Shown one piece after another: positions 1 to 9,629 of a stretch of 64,000 nt of DNA. The first letter of the stretch is position 1, and each line of letters starts with the position of its first letter. The DNA is from Nostocoides_A vanveenii (GTDB lineage Bacteria > Actinomycetota > Actinomycetes > Actinomycetales > Dermatophilaceae), in NCBI RefSeq assembly GCF_039531165.1, contig NZ_BAAAPN010000044.1, positions 1 through 64,000 of the forward strand. The letters are read 5' to 3'. The notes beneath the pieces are model-generated. The model did not search any database. It was given only the letters and a program-made list of their open reading frames with translations, and had not been told where the DNA came from. The translations under genes were made by a program, and so were the position numbers.

Positions 1-64
1 TCGTCTCCAACCGCTCGCGGTCACCGACACGCAGCGGCAGGGGAGCCGCGATCTTGTTCGCCAT
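1..64 (-). CDS. IS630-type transposase, N-terminal end only (partial)
   Basis: The minus strand opens an ORF at the ATG complementary to 62-64. It reads MANKIAAPLPLRVGDRERLE and runs off the left edge of the window. This start resembles the N-terminus of IS630/Tc1-type transposases, whose first residues precede a helix-turn-helix. Only 21 codons are visible, so the family call rests on memory of that N-terminal pattern and is tentative. The neighbouring fragment at 121-420 looks like the 3' part of a gene interrupted close to this element, which fits an insertion. No inverted repeat end could be fixed between 65 and 120. Confidence 0.45.
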   Translation of the reverse strand, partial: MANKIAAPLPLRVGDRERLET

Positions 65-120
65 GCCCTGATTATCCCACGAAACCATAAAGATATTTCA
101 AGGACGCGTCACTAGCTGCG

Positions 121-420
121 GTGAGGAAAGCGATGAACGGTGGGGGCACGCTAATAATCACAGGCCATCGCTTCGAGGTGGGGGATCCGAATCACCCCGG
201 CTACCCGTTAGCCGAGTTCCATAAGATTGTTGACGGAATTGAGGCGTTGAGAGTCGATGTGCTGACTCTCTCAGAACTCGATCGACGCAGCGGCGTTCCC
301 GTGCCGCGTTCGGTGAATCTGTCGCAAGTCAGATACGGCCAGATCGTTCCCGTGATCGCCGATATGCAGCGGCGAGGACACGCCTCGCTCCTTGATGAGT
401 TGCGTTCGCTCGTGACCTGA
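121..420 (+). pseudogene. Truncated polysaccharide-deacetylase-like gene, C-terminal fragment
   Basis: This 99-codon reading frame starts abruptly with ITGHRFEVGDPNHPGYPL at residues 13-30 and continues with an IVDGI...VLTLSELDR segment. It resembles the C-terminal part of actinobacterial polysaccharide deacetylases and lacks the metal-binding N-terminal part of that fold. No convincing ribosome binding site precedes the GTG at 121. Together with the transposase start 57 bp upstream on the other strand, this suggests that an IS insertion removed or separated the 5' part. The family assignment is by pattern and could be another cell-wall hydrolase; the truncation itself is clearer than the exact family. 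Confidence 0.45.
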
Positions 421-433
421 CGGCTGCAGCTGA

Positions 434-2191
434 TCAGGGTAGCGGCTGGGTCAGGGGCAGGGTGATCGTGCTCGCGCGGGTGTCGATCGTCATGGTCTTG
501 CCGGCGGGCGGGCGAATGGTGAACTCGTGGTCGGACTGCAGGATCGTGACGCCGATGCGGTGGCCCTTGGCGATGACATGATCGTTGGCTTCGAGGTCGA
601 CCCGCACCCGCATGAACTGGCCCGGTGTGATCGCGTCGGTGCGCCAGAGGGAGTTGCGGTTCTGTGGGTCAGCCCAGCCCTGGGTGATCAGCGTGGCCAT
701 TCCGCGTGCGTTGAGGTCGAAGACACCGATGCTCAGGTTGGCATTGCCCTGCCCGAGCGCGAGTCGCAGATCGGCGGACGCGAATCCGGAGAGCCGGGTG
801 TTCGCCGTCAAGGGGGCGGTCGCAAAGGCGAGCCCGGTGGATCGCGTCGGCGACGTCGTGAACGGGATGAGGCTCTGCCTCGGATCGTCGGCGAAGGTGA
901 GCAGGCGACCCGACGCGCCCGCGCGCAAGGTCAGATCGGCGAGGGTCGTGGTCCGGGCCGCGCTGCCGGGGAGGGGCCAATCGGCATACCGCGGCGAGGT
1001 GCCCTCTGGGGTCTCGATGATGGCGCGCGGGTCACTTTCGACGCCATTGCGCACTCCGAGCACATAGCGGGTGAACCAGCGGTTCTGTTCGTAGAGTGGC
1101 GGCGGCCCGCCGTGCCCCCACTGGTGCCAGAAGATCTTCGCCGGTGTGCCTTGGGCGCGCAGCGCGCGATACCAGAGCCCCGCCTGGCTGGGCTTGACAT
1201 TCCAGTCTTGCAGTCCGTGCGCGACATACACCGCGGCCTTGACCCGGGAGACATCGGCGAGGTATGAGCGTTGAGCCCAGAAGGAGTTCAGATCACCGGT
1301 GACTCGATCCTGTTGTCGCGCAAGGGTATTGATCACCGGCTTGCAGATCGCACGATTCGCCCGCATGAGCACGAACTTCGCCAGGACATCGGCGTCTTCG
1401 CCCTGGTAGCCCTCCGGCGCGACCACCGCCCCACCGGCCCGGTAGTAGCCGTACCAGTCCGAGATCGCCGAGATCGGGATGAGCGCCTCAAGGCCCTCGA
1501 CGCCGGTGGTCGCCACGGCATTGGGCAGGGTCCCGTCGTAGGACGTGCCGATCATGCCCACCCGCCCATTGCTCCATCCGGCAGCCACGGCCCGCCCGGA
1601 CGCGTCCACCGCACTCGCGCGCCCGTTCAGCCAGTCGATGGCCGCCTTCGGGCCGAGGCTGTCGTTGGCTCCGCCCGTCGTGGGGCACCCAGTGGAGCCG
1701 CCGGTGCCGAGCGACTCGAACTCGACATAGCCGAAGCCCCGCGAGATCCACGTGGCCGCCGTCCACCGATCGAGCAGTTGGACACCACCGCCCGTCGCCC
1801 GCTCGTGCCCCGGCTGCCGGGCGCCCGCGCGCGTGTCGGGGTCGTAGAGGTCGTGGTCGACATTGTGGTTGGCGACGTCATTGACCCCCACCCAGTAGGG
1901 ACTGGCCACCATGATCACCGGAACCCGCTGCGGGGCGTCCTTGGCCACGGCATACCGGATGTGCGCCCGGTCGGGCCGGCCGTCGTGGTCGGAATCCACG
2001 GGCACGCTCACCCACGCTTCCTTGACGATCCAGTCCGCCGGGCGCGCGGCAAAGACCGGCTGGGCTTGGCCGTCCACGACGACTTGCGTGCGTATGCCGT
2101 CGCTCGCCCCCGTGGGCGCCGCACCGGCCGTTGTCACGCCCACGCCCACCGCGGCGGCCGTCGCGCCAGCCGCCCACACAGTCCGCTTCAT
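434..2191 (-). CDS. Secreted CocE/NonD-family alpha/beta hydrolase (Xaa-Pro dipeptidyl-peptidase-like, S15)
   Basis: This 585-aa serine hydrolase probably cleaves acyl or peptide substrates outside the membrane. The N-terminus is signal-peptide-like: KR, a hydrophobic Ala/Val-rich stretch, then AGAAPTGA. The nucleophile elbow GTSYDG lies near residue 215, followed by the Asp-containing HGLQDWNV and the His of HQWGHGG. The C-terminal third is the beta-sandwich typical of CocE/PepX proteins (GVFDL, LWRTD, VTILQSDHEF). I chose the start at 2191 because GAGGAGGGG sits eight bases upstream; a longer frame to 2224 has no such site. The substrate cannot be deduced. Its divergent neighbour at 2291 is a pseudogene. 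Confidence 0.85.
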   Translation of the reverse strand: MKRTVWAAGATAAAVGVGVTTAGAAPTGASDGIRTQVVVDGQAQPVFAARPADWIVKEAWVSVPVDSDHDGRPDRAHIRYAVAKDAPQRVPVIMVASPYWVGVNDVANHNVDHDLYDPDTRAGARQPGHERATGGGVQLLDRWTAATWISRGFGYVEFESLGTGGSTGCPTTGGANDSLGPKAAIDWLNGRASAVDASGRAVAAGWSNGRVGMIGTSYDGTLPNAVATTGVEGLEALIPISAISDWYGYYRAGGAVVAPEGYQGEDADVLAKFVLMRANRAICKPVINTLARQQDRVTGDLNSFWAQRSYLADVSRVKAAVYVAHGLQDWNVKPSQAGLWYRALRAQGTPAKIFWHQWGHGGPPPLYEQNRWFTRYVLGVRNGVESDPRAIIETPEGTSPRYADWPLPGSAARTTTLADLTLRAGASGRLLTFADDPRQSLIPFTTSPTRSTGLAFATAPLTANTRLSGFASADLRLALGQGNANLSIGVFDLNARGMATLITQGWADPQNRNSLWRTDAITPGQFMRVRVDLEANDHVIAKGHRIGVTILQSDHEFTIRPPAGKTMTIDTRASTITLPLTQPLP

Positions 2192-2290
2192 GAGCCCACC
2201 CCTCCTCGGATCGACCTCAGCCACCCTAGTCAGGGATGGCTGTCGGCACCTGTCGTTAGGCTCATGGACATCGTCAGCCGAGGAGATTCC

Positions 2291-2767
2291 ATGTCTGTGC
2301 CCACCCGCTGATCGGCCGTTGTCACCGCGTCCGTTGTCCTCGCCGGCTCACTGACGGCGACCGCGCACAGCGCCCCGAATCCGACCAAGAAGTGGACCTC
2401 CTTCGCCGGGCCTGAGTGCGGCAGCGTGCCGCTGATCGCGCGGGGGGCAGAGCCACAGTTGGTGGTGGCCCAAATCGGCGGGCCGCTGTCACTGCACGTC
2501 GAGCCTGCCGCTCGTGACCCACCTGCCGCCGGCCGGCGACCCGCTGACCTACGCACGCCTCAGCGCCGATGGCGCGCTGGCCACGGAAAGCTCGGGCTCG
2601 CCGCGTCGGCACAGCCGACTGTCCTGACCGTTGTCGGCTCTCAGGCCTACCCGCGGCACTCCCGGGATTCGACGCACCGCACCAGCGCGTGGGCGCGTTA
2701 TGACCTGGGCACCAAGAAGCTGACCAGCCTAGGGCAGGTCGACAGCGCGTTTGTCGTCAGCCCCTGA
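2291..2767 (+). pseudogene. Decayed secreted-protein gene (in-frame stop in signal peptide plus frameshifts)
   Basis: An ATG at 2291 with GAGGAG just upstream begins MSVPTR, then an in-frame TGA at 2309-2311. Reading continues as a classical signal peptide (SAVVTASVVLAGSLTATAHS) and a mature segment, KKWTSFAGPECGSVPLI. Around 2500-2600 the plausible coding frame shifts: LPPAGDPLTYARLSADGALA is found in another frame. It then returns to the first frame for a tail ending YDLGTKKLTSLGQVDSAFVV at 2767. A stop plus two shifts indicates a dead gene rather than one sequencing error. The original function is unknown; it was an exported protein of about 155 aa. Confidence 0.6.
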
Positions 2768-2792
2768 GTGAACGCGTCCGGGGGTGGGCGCG

Positions 2793-4568
<1,776 letters not shown>

Positions 4569-4626
4569 GTTCGGGAGCCTAGCGGGCGGCCCGTCGCCGA
4601 CGCGTCGATCCGCGGGTTAGGTGCGT

Positions 4627-4651
4627 CATAGGTGCCTACAGTGGGCCTATG
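4627..4651 (+). promoter_or_regulatory. Inverted repeat over the start of the aldo-keto reductase gene
   Basis: CATAGG at 4627 and CCTATG at 4646 form an inverted repeat with a 13-base spacer. The right arm contains the ATG of the reductase gene. A TACAGT-like -10 element lies inside the spacer, which would give a nearly leaderless transcript. An operator is the inference; no regulator gene is adjacent. Confidence 0.3.
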
Positions 4652-5479
4652 ACGCAACCGCACAAGGACCTGCGCGCCGGCTCGACCACGGTCGCCATCC
4701 CGCAACTCGGCTTCGGTGTCTGGCAGGTGCCTGACGACGAGGCGTTCATCGCCGTCGTCGAGGCGCTGGGTGTCGGCTACCGGCACATCGACACCGCGAA
4801 GCTCTATCACAACGAGACCGGCGTGGGCCGGGCGCTCGTCCAGTCCGGGCTACCGCGCGAGGAGGTCTTCGTGACCTCGAAGCTGTGGCCGACCGACTTC
4901 CCCGACGCCCGCTCCTCCTTCAACGCCAGCACCGAGCGGCTGGGACTCGATGTGCTCGACCTCTTCTTGCTGCATTGGCCCTTCCCGGAGCAGGGCCGCT
5001 ATGTCGAGGCGTGGGAGATCCTGGTCGCGCTGCGCGGCGAGGGGCGCGTGCGCGCAGTCGGGGTGTCGAACTTCGAGCCGGCGCATCTCGAGGCCGCAAA
5101 GGCGGCAACGGGGGAGTATCCGGCGATCAACCAGATCGAGTTGCACCCCTACCTGCAGCAGCGCGAGTTGCGGGCCTTCCACGCCGAGCACGGGATCGTC
5201 ACCGAGGCGTGGAGCCCGCTCGCGTCCGGCAAGCAGGTGCTCGACGACCCGGTCATCGGCGCGATCGCCGCCAAGCATGGGGTCTCGCCGGCGCAGGCGA
5301 TCCTCAGCTGGCAGCTGGCACTCGGCAATGTGGTGATCCCGAAGTCGGTGACCCCGAGCCGGATCGCGGAGAATTTCGACGTCTTCGGGATCTCCTTGGA
5401 CGCCGAGGATATGGAGGCGATCGAAGGCCTGGACCGCGGGATGCGCACCGGCCCGAACCCGCTCGAGTTCAACGGCTGA
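4649..5479 (+). CDS. Aldo/keto reductase (2,5-diketo-D-gluconate reductase type)
   Basis: This 276-aa cytosolic NADPH-dependent reductase of aldehydes and ketones has the family's TIM-barrel pattern throughout. The catalytic tetrad is visible: Asp48 and Tyr53 in HIDTAKLYHNE, Lys78 in VTSKLW, and His109 in LLHWPF. The NADP-binding C-terminal segment IPKSVTPSRIAENF is also present. Length and motifs match the AKR5-like group of actinobacteria. The physiological substrate cannot be read from the sequence. The gene is divergent from the carboxylase subunit, with an 80-bp gap, and is followed 8 bp later by a very small membrane-protein gene. Confidence 0.92.
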   Translation: MTQPHKDLRAGSTTVAIPQLGFGVWQVPDDEAFIAVVEALGVGYRHIDTAKLYHNETGVGRALVQSGLPREEVFVTSKLWPTDFPDARSSFNASTERLGLDVLDLFLLHWPFPEQGRYVEAWEILVALRGEGRVRAVGVSNFEPAHLEAAKAATGEYPAINQIELHPYLQQRELRAFHAEHGIVTEAWSPLASGKQVLDDPVIGAIAAKHGVSPAQAILSWQLALGNVVIPKSVTPSRIAENFDVFGISLDAEDMEAIEGLDRGMRTGPNPLEFNG

Positions 5480-5487
5480 CGGCCCGT

Positions 5488-5625
5488 ATGCCTGCGTCCA
5501 CCCCGCCGCCCCCGCCGCGTCGCGCGGGCCGCGCCCGCCCGCGCTATGTCGACGCCGCGATCGCGGCCTCCAGCCTGGTCGCCCTGGTCGTGGTGATCTG
5601 GCTGATCTATCTCGCGCTGACCTGA
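5488..5625 (+). CDS. Small single-pass membrane protein, 45 aa
   Basis: A 45-codon frame starts at the ATG at 5488, eight bases after the aldo-keto reductase stop. It has a Pro/Arg-rich cytoplasmic head (PPPPPRRAGRARPR) followed by one hydrophobic helix, IAASSLVALVVVIWLIYLAL, ending at the C-terminus. This positive-inside tail-anchored layout is common among tiny actinobacterial proteins of unknown role. Its position suggests translation from the same transcript as the reductase. There is no family recognition; support comes from the clean helix and the gene-like spacing. Confidence 0.5.
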   Translation: MPASTPPPPPRRAGRARPRYVDAAIAASSLVALVVVIWLIYLALT

Positions 5626-5810
5626 GCCGCCTCCCGCGTATGCGCGCACCCGGGCGGTGAGCCGCCGATTGCGCCGTCGGGTGATGCGCGGGCCGGTGGG
5701 GGCGTGGCGCCCACGCCGGGACATTGTCCGGTGTGTTGCCTCGAGCGCGGTGTCATGGTCGTCCAAGGGCCGGGCCAACGGGGCCTGGCGGGTCCACGGG
5801 GAGACGAGCC

Positions 5811-6964
5811 ATGAGGATGCGCAGATTCAGCACCACAGCACTCGCCGCGGGAGCGGCCATCCTGGCCGGGGCGACCAGCGCCCGGCCGGGGCCGCATCGG
5901 CCGGCGCAACGGCGCAGCGAGCCCTCGGGGCGGCGACGACCCGGTCGGCTGGTCCGGTCGTCGTGGCCGACGGCCTGAACAATCCGCGTCAGTTGAGCTT
6001 CGCGCCGAATGGCGATCTCTACATCGCCGAGGCTGGCACCGGTGGCGTCGGCCCGTGCCTCGACGGTGACGAGGGCGAAGTGTGCTACGGGCGCACGGGC
6101 TCGGTCACCCGGATCCGGGGTGGCGTCGCGACTCGGGTCCTTACGCGCTTGCCCTCGCTCGCGGGTGCGGGTGGCTTCGGTGCGAGCGGCCCGTCGGATA
6201 TCGCCGTGCGACGCAATGGCACCTATCTGCTGACCCTGGGCCTCGGTTCCGACCCGGCCACGCGCGCGACCTTGCCCGGCCCGGCGCGGCAGCTCGGCAC
6301 GGTCCTCGTCGGGACCCTGCCGGCGGCCGGCGGTGTGGGCGGCGACCTTGCTGCCCATGAAGCGGCCGACGACCCGGACGGGCAGGGCATCGATTCCAAC
6401 CCGACGTCCGTCGAGATCGTCGGCGGCAAGAACTATGTCATCGACGCCGGCGCGAATGCCCTTCTGCGCCAGTCGGGAAGCGCGATCAGCACCGTCTCGG
6501 TGTTCGAGAACCGCATGGTGCCCAAGCCGCCCTTCCTGCCGCCGCCCGGCCTGATGCCGATGCAGTCGGTGCCGACCACCGTCGTCGGCGGCCCCGACGG
6601 CGCGCTCTATGTCAGCGAACTGACCGGGTTCCCCTTCCCCGCCGGCGAGGCGCGCATCTGGCGCGTGGTGCCGGGCTCGGCCCCGACCGTGTATGCCAGC
6701 GGCCTGACCAATGTCACCGGCCTTGCCTTCGCCGGACGCACCCTGTATGCCGTGGAGTTCAGTTCCGCCGGCTTGCTCACCGTGCCCGAAGGCGAGGTGC
6801 CCACGGGCTCGCTGCTGAGGATCACGCCCGGGGCGTCGCGGCATACGGTCATCGCCGGGGGGCTCACCGCGCCCTATGGCGTGGCGATCCGCGGCGGATC
6901 CGCCTATGTCACGACATGCGGGCTGTGCGCCGGGATCGGGGGCGTGGTCAAGATCGGTCGGTGA
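5811..6964 (+). pseudogene. ScyD/ScyE-family secreted beta-propeller protein, frameshifted after the signal peptide
   Basis: The ATG at 5811 encodes a signal peptide (MRMRRFSTTALAAGAAILAG). After about 25 codons that frame degenerates, and the rest of the protein lies in a different frame: ADGLNNPRQLSFAPNGDLYI, ASGPSDIAVRRNGTYLLTLG, VVGGPDGALYVSELTGFPFP, ending GGVVKIGR at 6964. These are the repeated blades of the ScyD/ScyE family (NHL-like propeller, secreted). The break is a single-base shift within about 5876-5895. The mature frame has no start with export information of its own. It is either a recent pseudogene or a one-base assembly error; the remainder is undamaged. Confidence 0.65.
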
Positions 6965-7096
6965 TCCCACCAGGTCCCGCGCCATCGACAGCCAATCGGC
7001 TGGGGCCAATACGCCGACTATTCGGGCGAATGTCCGGTGTGTTGGCCCCGCTGAAGTGCCGATCTGACAGTCGGATGGCATGCCCCGATGCGGGCG

Positions 7097-8602
7097 TCAG
7101 ATGGGCAGCAGGCGGGTGACAAAATGGCGCAGCTGCGCCAGGTTGCGGCACTCGTGCATATCGACGACCTCGGCATAGAGGTGGGCTACCGAATCGCCGG
7201 AATCCCATTGCCGGGCCGGCTCGGGGTTGAGCCAGATGACCGATTTCGCGCGCTCCTGGATCGCGTGGAGGGCGGGCAAGCCCGGGTCGGTGTTGTTGGT
7301 GCGGGCATCGCCCAGCACGAGGACGACGCTGCGGTGGCCGACGGCGTCCAGGCAATGCTCGGTGAAGTCGGAAAGCGCCGTTCCGTAGTCGGAGTTGTTG
7401 TGCCACTTGGTCATTCGGCGAGTGTCCGACAAGGCCGTCGTCAGATCCGAGCCCGGAGGCGCGACGGCGATTATCTCGGTCAGCTCCTCGACCACGTTCA
7501 CAAAACCGAAGACGCGCACCCGTCGGAATTGCGCCGCCAGGGCCTGCATCAGCAGGATCGTGAATCGCGAGAAGCCGGCAACCGAGCTGGACATATCGCA
7601 GAGCAGCACCAGATCGACCCGGGACGTCGAGCGTCGCTGGAAGGCCGGACGCATCGGCACCCCGCCGGATCCCATCGCCCGCCGCAGGGTTCGGCGCATG
7701 TCGATCGGGGCGCCGCGACCCGAGCGGCGCCGGGCGGCCAGGCGGGTGGCCAGCTTGCGCGTCAACGGGCCGATGGCGCGGCGCAGTTCAGCGAGTTCGT
7801 CCGGCCCGGCGAGCACGAAGCTGCTCTGTTCGACGGGGGAGCGCACGGCATACCGAGCGATGCGTTCGGCCCCACGGATCTCGGCATTGCGCCGCCGGGT
7901 CTCGGTCTCGACACGGCGACGAAAGGCAGCCACCTCGGCCCGGAGTTCGTCGCGGGAGAAGCCGGCCGTCAGGCCGGTGCCGGCGCCCGCGGCGCCCGCG
8001 CCGCGGGCGCCGGCACCGGCCTGACGGGCCAGCGCCTCCGCGACGGCGATGGCCAGCTGGGGCGCCAGGGCATCGAGGGCCTGGGCCGCCGAGTAGCCGC
8101 CGAGGGTCGAGTCGTTCGCGAGCCGGCCGAGCTCGGCGACGACCTGGGCCGCAATTCGATCCAGCGCAGCGCGGTCGCCCGCGGCCAGGGCAGCTGCCAG
8201 GAGCTGGCGCAATTCCTCTGCGCGGGAACGGATCTCGCTCACCTCGGAGAGCGTGCGCGGGCTATCGTTCACGCCCGATCGAGCACCCACAGCTGCGGGG
8301 AAATAGACATCGAAGAGCTCGTCGAAAAGACGTCGTTCGCCGCTGCGGCGCAACAGGGCGCACGCGAAGGCGGCTCGAAGGCGCTCTCGATCCTCTAGGC
8401 CGAGAGCGACGGCAGCAGTGCCAGCATCGATGATGTCTGACGTCCCGGCCGAGATCCCGTGATCGCGCAAAGCCGCGCCGAAGGTGGCCAGTCGCTCATG
8501 GAGTGGGTGCGGCGGATCACCAGGCAAACTCCCGGCGACCCCGCCCGACGGGGCGCGGCCACCGCCGACGGTTCGGGGTCGGCCGGGGGGAGGGGCTGGC
8601 AT
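7097..8602 (-). CDS. vWA (CoxE-like) protein, partner of MoxR ATPase
   Basis: This protein of about 501 aa ends in a von Willebrand A domain. The metal-ion-dependent adhesion motif DMSSS is near residue 336, followed by the LGDARTNNTDPG loop near residue 431. The N-terminal part is helical and Arg/Ala-rich. A low-complexity Gly/Ala segment in the middle is encoded by the large inverted repeat at 7968-8025. MoxR/CoxE pairs act as metal-insertion or assembly chaperones in characterised systems; the client here is unknown because no cofactor enzyme lies next to them. The start at 8602 has GAGGG at good spacing; an in-frame ATG at 8635 would overlap the MoxR gene. Confidence 0.85.
   Translation of the reverse strand: MPAPPPGRPRTVGGGRAPSGGVAGSLPGDPPHPLHERLATFGAALRDHGISAGTSDIIDAGTAAVALGLEDRERLRAAFACALLRRSGERRLFDELFDVYFPAAVGARSGVNDSPRTLSEVSEIRSRAEELRQLLAAALAAGDRAALDRIAAQVVAELGRLANDSTLGGYSAAQALDALAPQLAIAVAEALARQAGAGARGAGAAGAGTGLTAGFSRDELRAEVAAFRRRVETETRRRNAEIRGAERIARYAVRSPVEQSSFVLAGPDELAELRRAIGPLTRKLATRLAARRRSGRGAPIDMRRTLRRAMGSGGVPMRPAFQRRSTSRVDLVLLCDMSSSVAGFSRFTILLMQALAAQFRRVRVFGFVNVVEELTEIIAVAPPGSDLTTALSDTRRMTKWHNNSDYGTALSDFTEHCLDAVGHRSVVLVLGDARTNNTDPGLPALHAIQERAKSVIWLNPEPARQWDSGDSVAHLYAEVVDMHECRNLAQLRHFVTRLLPI
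7968..8025. repeat. 26-bp perfect inverted repeat inside the vWA gene
   Basis: Left arm 7968-7993 and right arm 8000-8025 are exact reverse complements, separated by six bases. The arms are almost pure G+C apart from GTCAG/CTGAC at the ends and one GGTGCC step. The repeat encodes a Gly/Ala-rich linker of the vWA protein on the minus strand and would form a very stable hairpin in mRNA or single-stranded DNA. Confidence 0.9.
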
Positions 8603-8609
8603 CCGGCCC

Positions 8610-9479
8610 TCAGAGCTCCAATGCGTGGCGGGCACGCACGAGATCGTCCTGGTGCTTCAGCAGCACGCCCAGATTGTCGGCGACCACGTCGGGCGTCATC
8701 TCACGCGCGCCGAGAGCGACCAGAGTCCGGCCCCAGTCGACGCTCTCCGCGACCGACGGCGACTTGCGCAGCTTGAGTAGGCGTAGTCGATTGACAAGTC
8801 GCACAACGGATTCCGCGAGCGAGGCGCCCAGTTCGGGCACCTGGATCTGGACGATGCGCTGCTCGAGCTCGGGCTCGGGATAGTCGATGTGCAGAAAGAG
8901 GCAGCGTCGGCGCAGCGCCTCTGACAACTCGCGCGTCGCATTGGAGGTCAACACGACTAGTGGCCGCCGCTCGGCTCGGATCGTCCCGAGCTCGGGAACG
9001 GTGATCTGGAAGTCGCCGAGGATTTCCAGAAGCAGTCCCTCGATCTCCTGGTCGGCCTTGTCGAGTTCGTCGATGAGCAGCACCGTCTCGCCGGTTGCCC
9101 GGATCGCCTTCAGCAGTGGCCGCGGCAGAAGGAACTCCTCGGTAAAGATGTCGCCGCGTAGCTCGTCCCAGGAGTCGCCCTGCCCGGCGGTGATCCGGAG
9201 CAGCTGTTTGGCGTGATTCCACTCGTAGAGCGCTCGCGCCTCGTCCACGCCCTCATAGCACTGCAGGCGCACCAGGTCGCCGTCGATCGCGCTCGCAAGC
9301 GCCTTGGCGAGTTCGGTCTTCCCGACGCCCGCGGGCCCCTCGACGAGCAGCGGCTTGCCGAGGCGGTCGGCGAGGAAGGCCGTGGTGGCGATGGCGTCGG
9401 AGGCCAGGTAGCCGGCCGCCGCGAGGCGCGCCGCGACGTCGTCGACATGGGCGAATCGCGGTGGGGGAGTGTCGATCAC
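8610..9479 (-). CDS. MoxR-family AAA+ ATPase
   Basis: This 289-aa ATPase remodels or loads a client together with a vWA-domain protein. Walker A GPAGVGKT lies at residues 48-55, and Walker B is LLIDELDKAD near residue 117. Sensor 1 is VLTSNATRELSEAL, and the sensor 2 lid helices follow. Length is typical of MoxR. Translation starts at a GTG at 9479. The vWA gene follows on the same strand with a gap or overlap of a few bases, so the two are one operon. ATPase activity is well supported; the process served is not shown by the context. Confidence 0.92.
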   Translation of the reverse strand: MIDTPPPRFAHVDDVAARLAAAGYLASDAIATTAFLADRLGKPLLVEGPAGVGKTELAKALASAIDGDLVRLQCYEGVDEARALYEWNHAKQLLRITAGQGDSWDELRGDIFTEEFLLPRPLLKAIRATGETVLLIDELDKADQEIEGLLLEILGDFQITVPELGTIRAERRPLVVLTSNATRELSEALRRRCLFLHIDYPEPELEQRIVQIQVPELGASLAESVVRLVNRLRLLKLRKSPSVAESVDWGRTLVALGAREMTPDVVADNLGVLLKHQDDLVRARHALEL

Positions 9480-9629
9480 CCCGTCAGCCTGCCATGCGTG
9501 CGCCCGGTTGTCGGTGCATTCCGGCCGTGCCCTGCACCACGCTCACGCCGAGCTTCTGCCGTACCAGTTGCGGCAACAGATGGCGGCGGTGGGCGGCGTG
9601 CGCTCGCGCTAGCCCTATGTTCTTGACGT

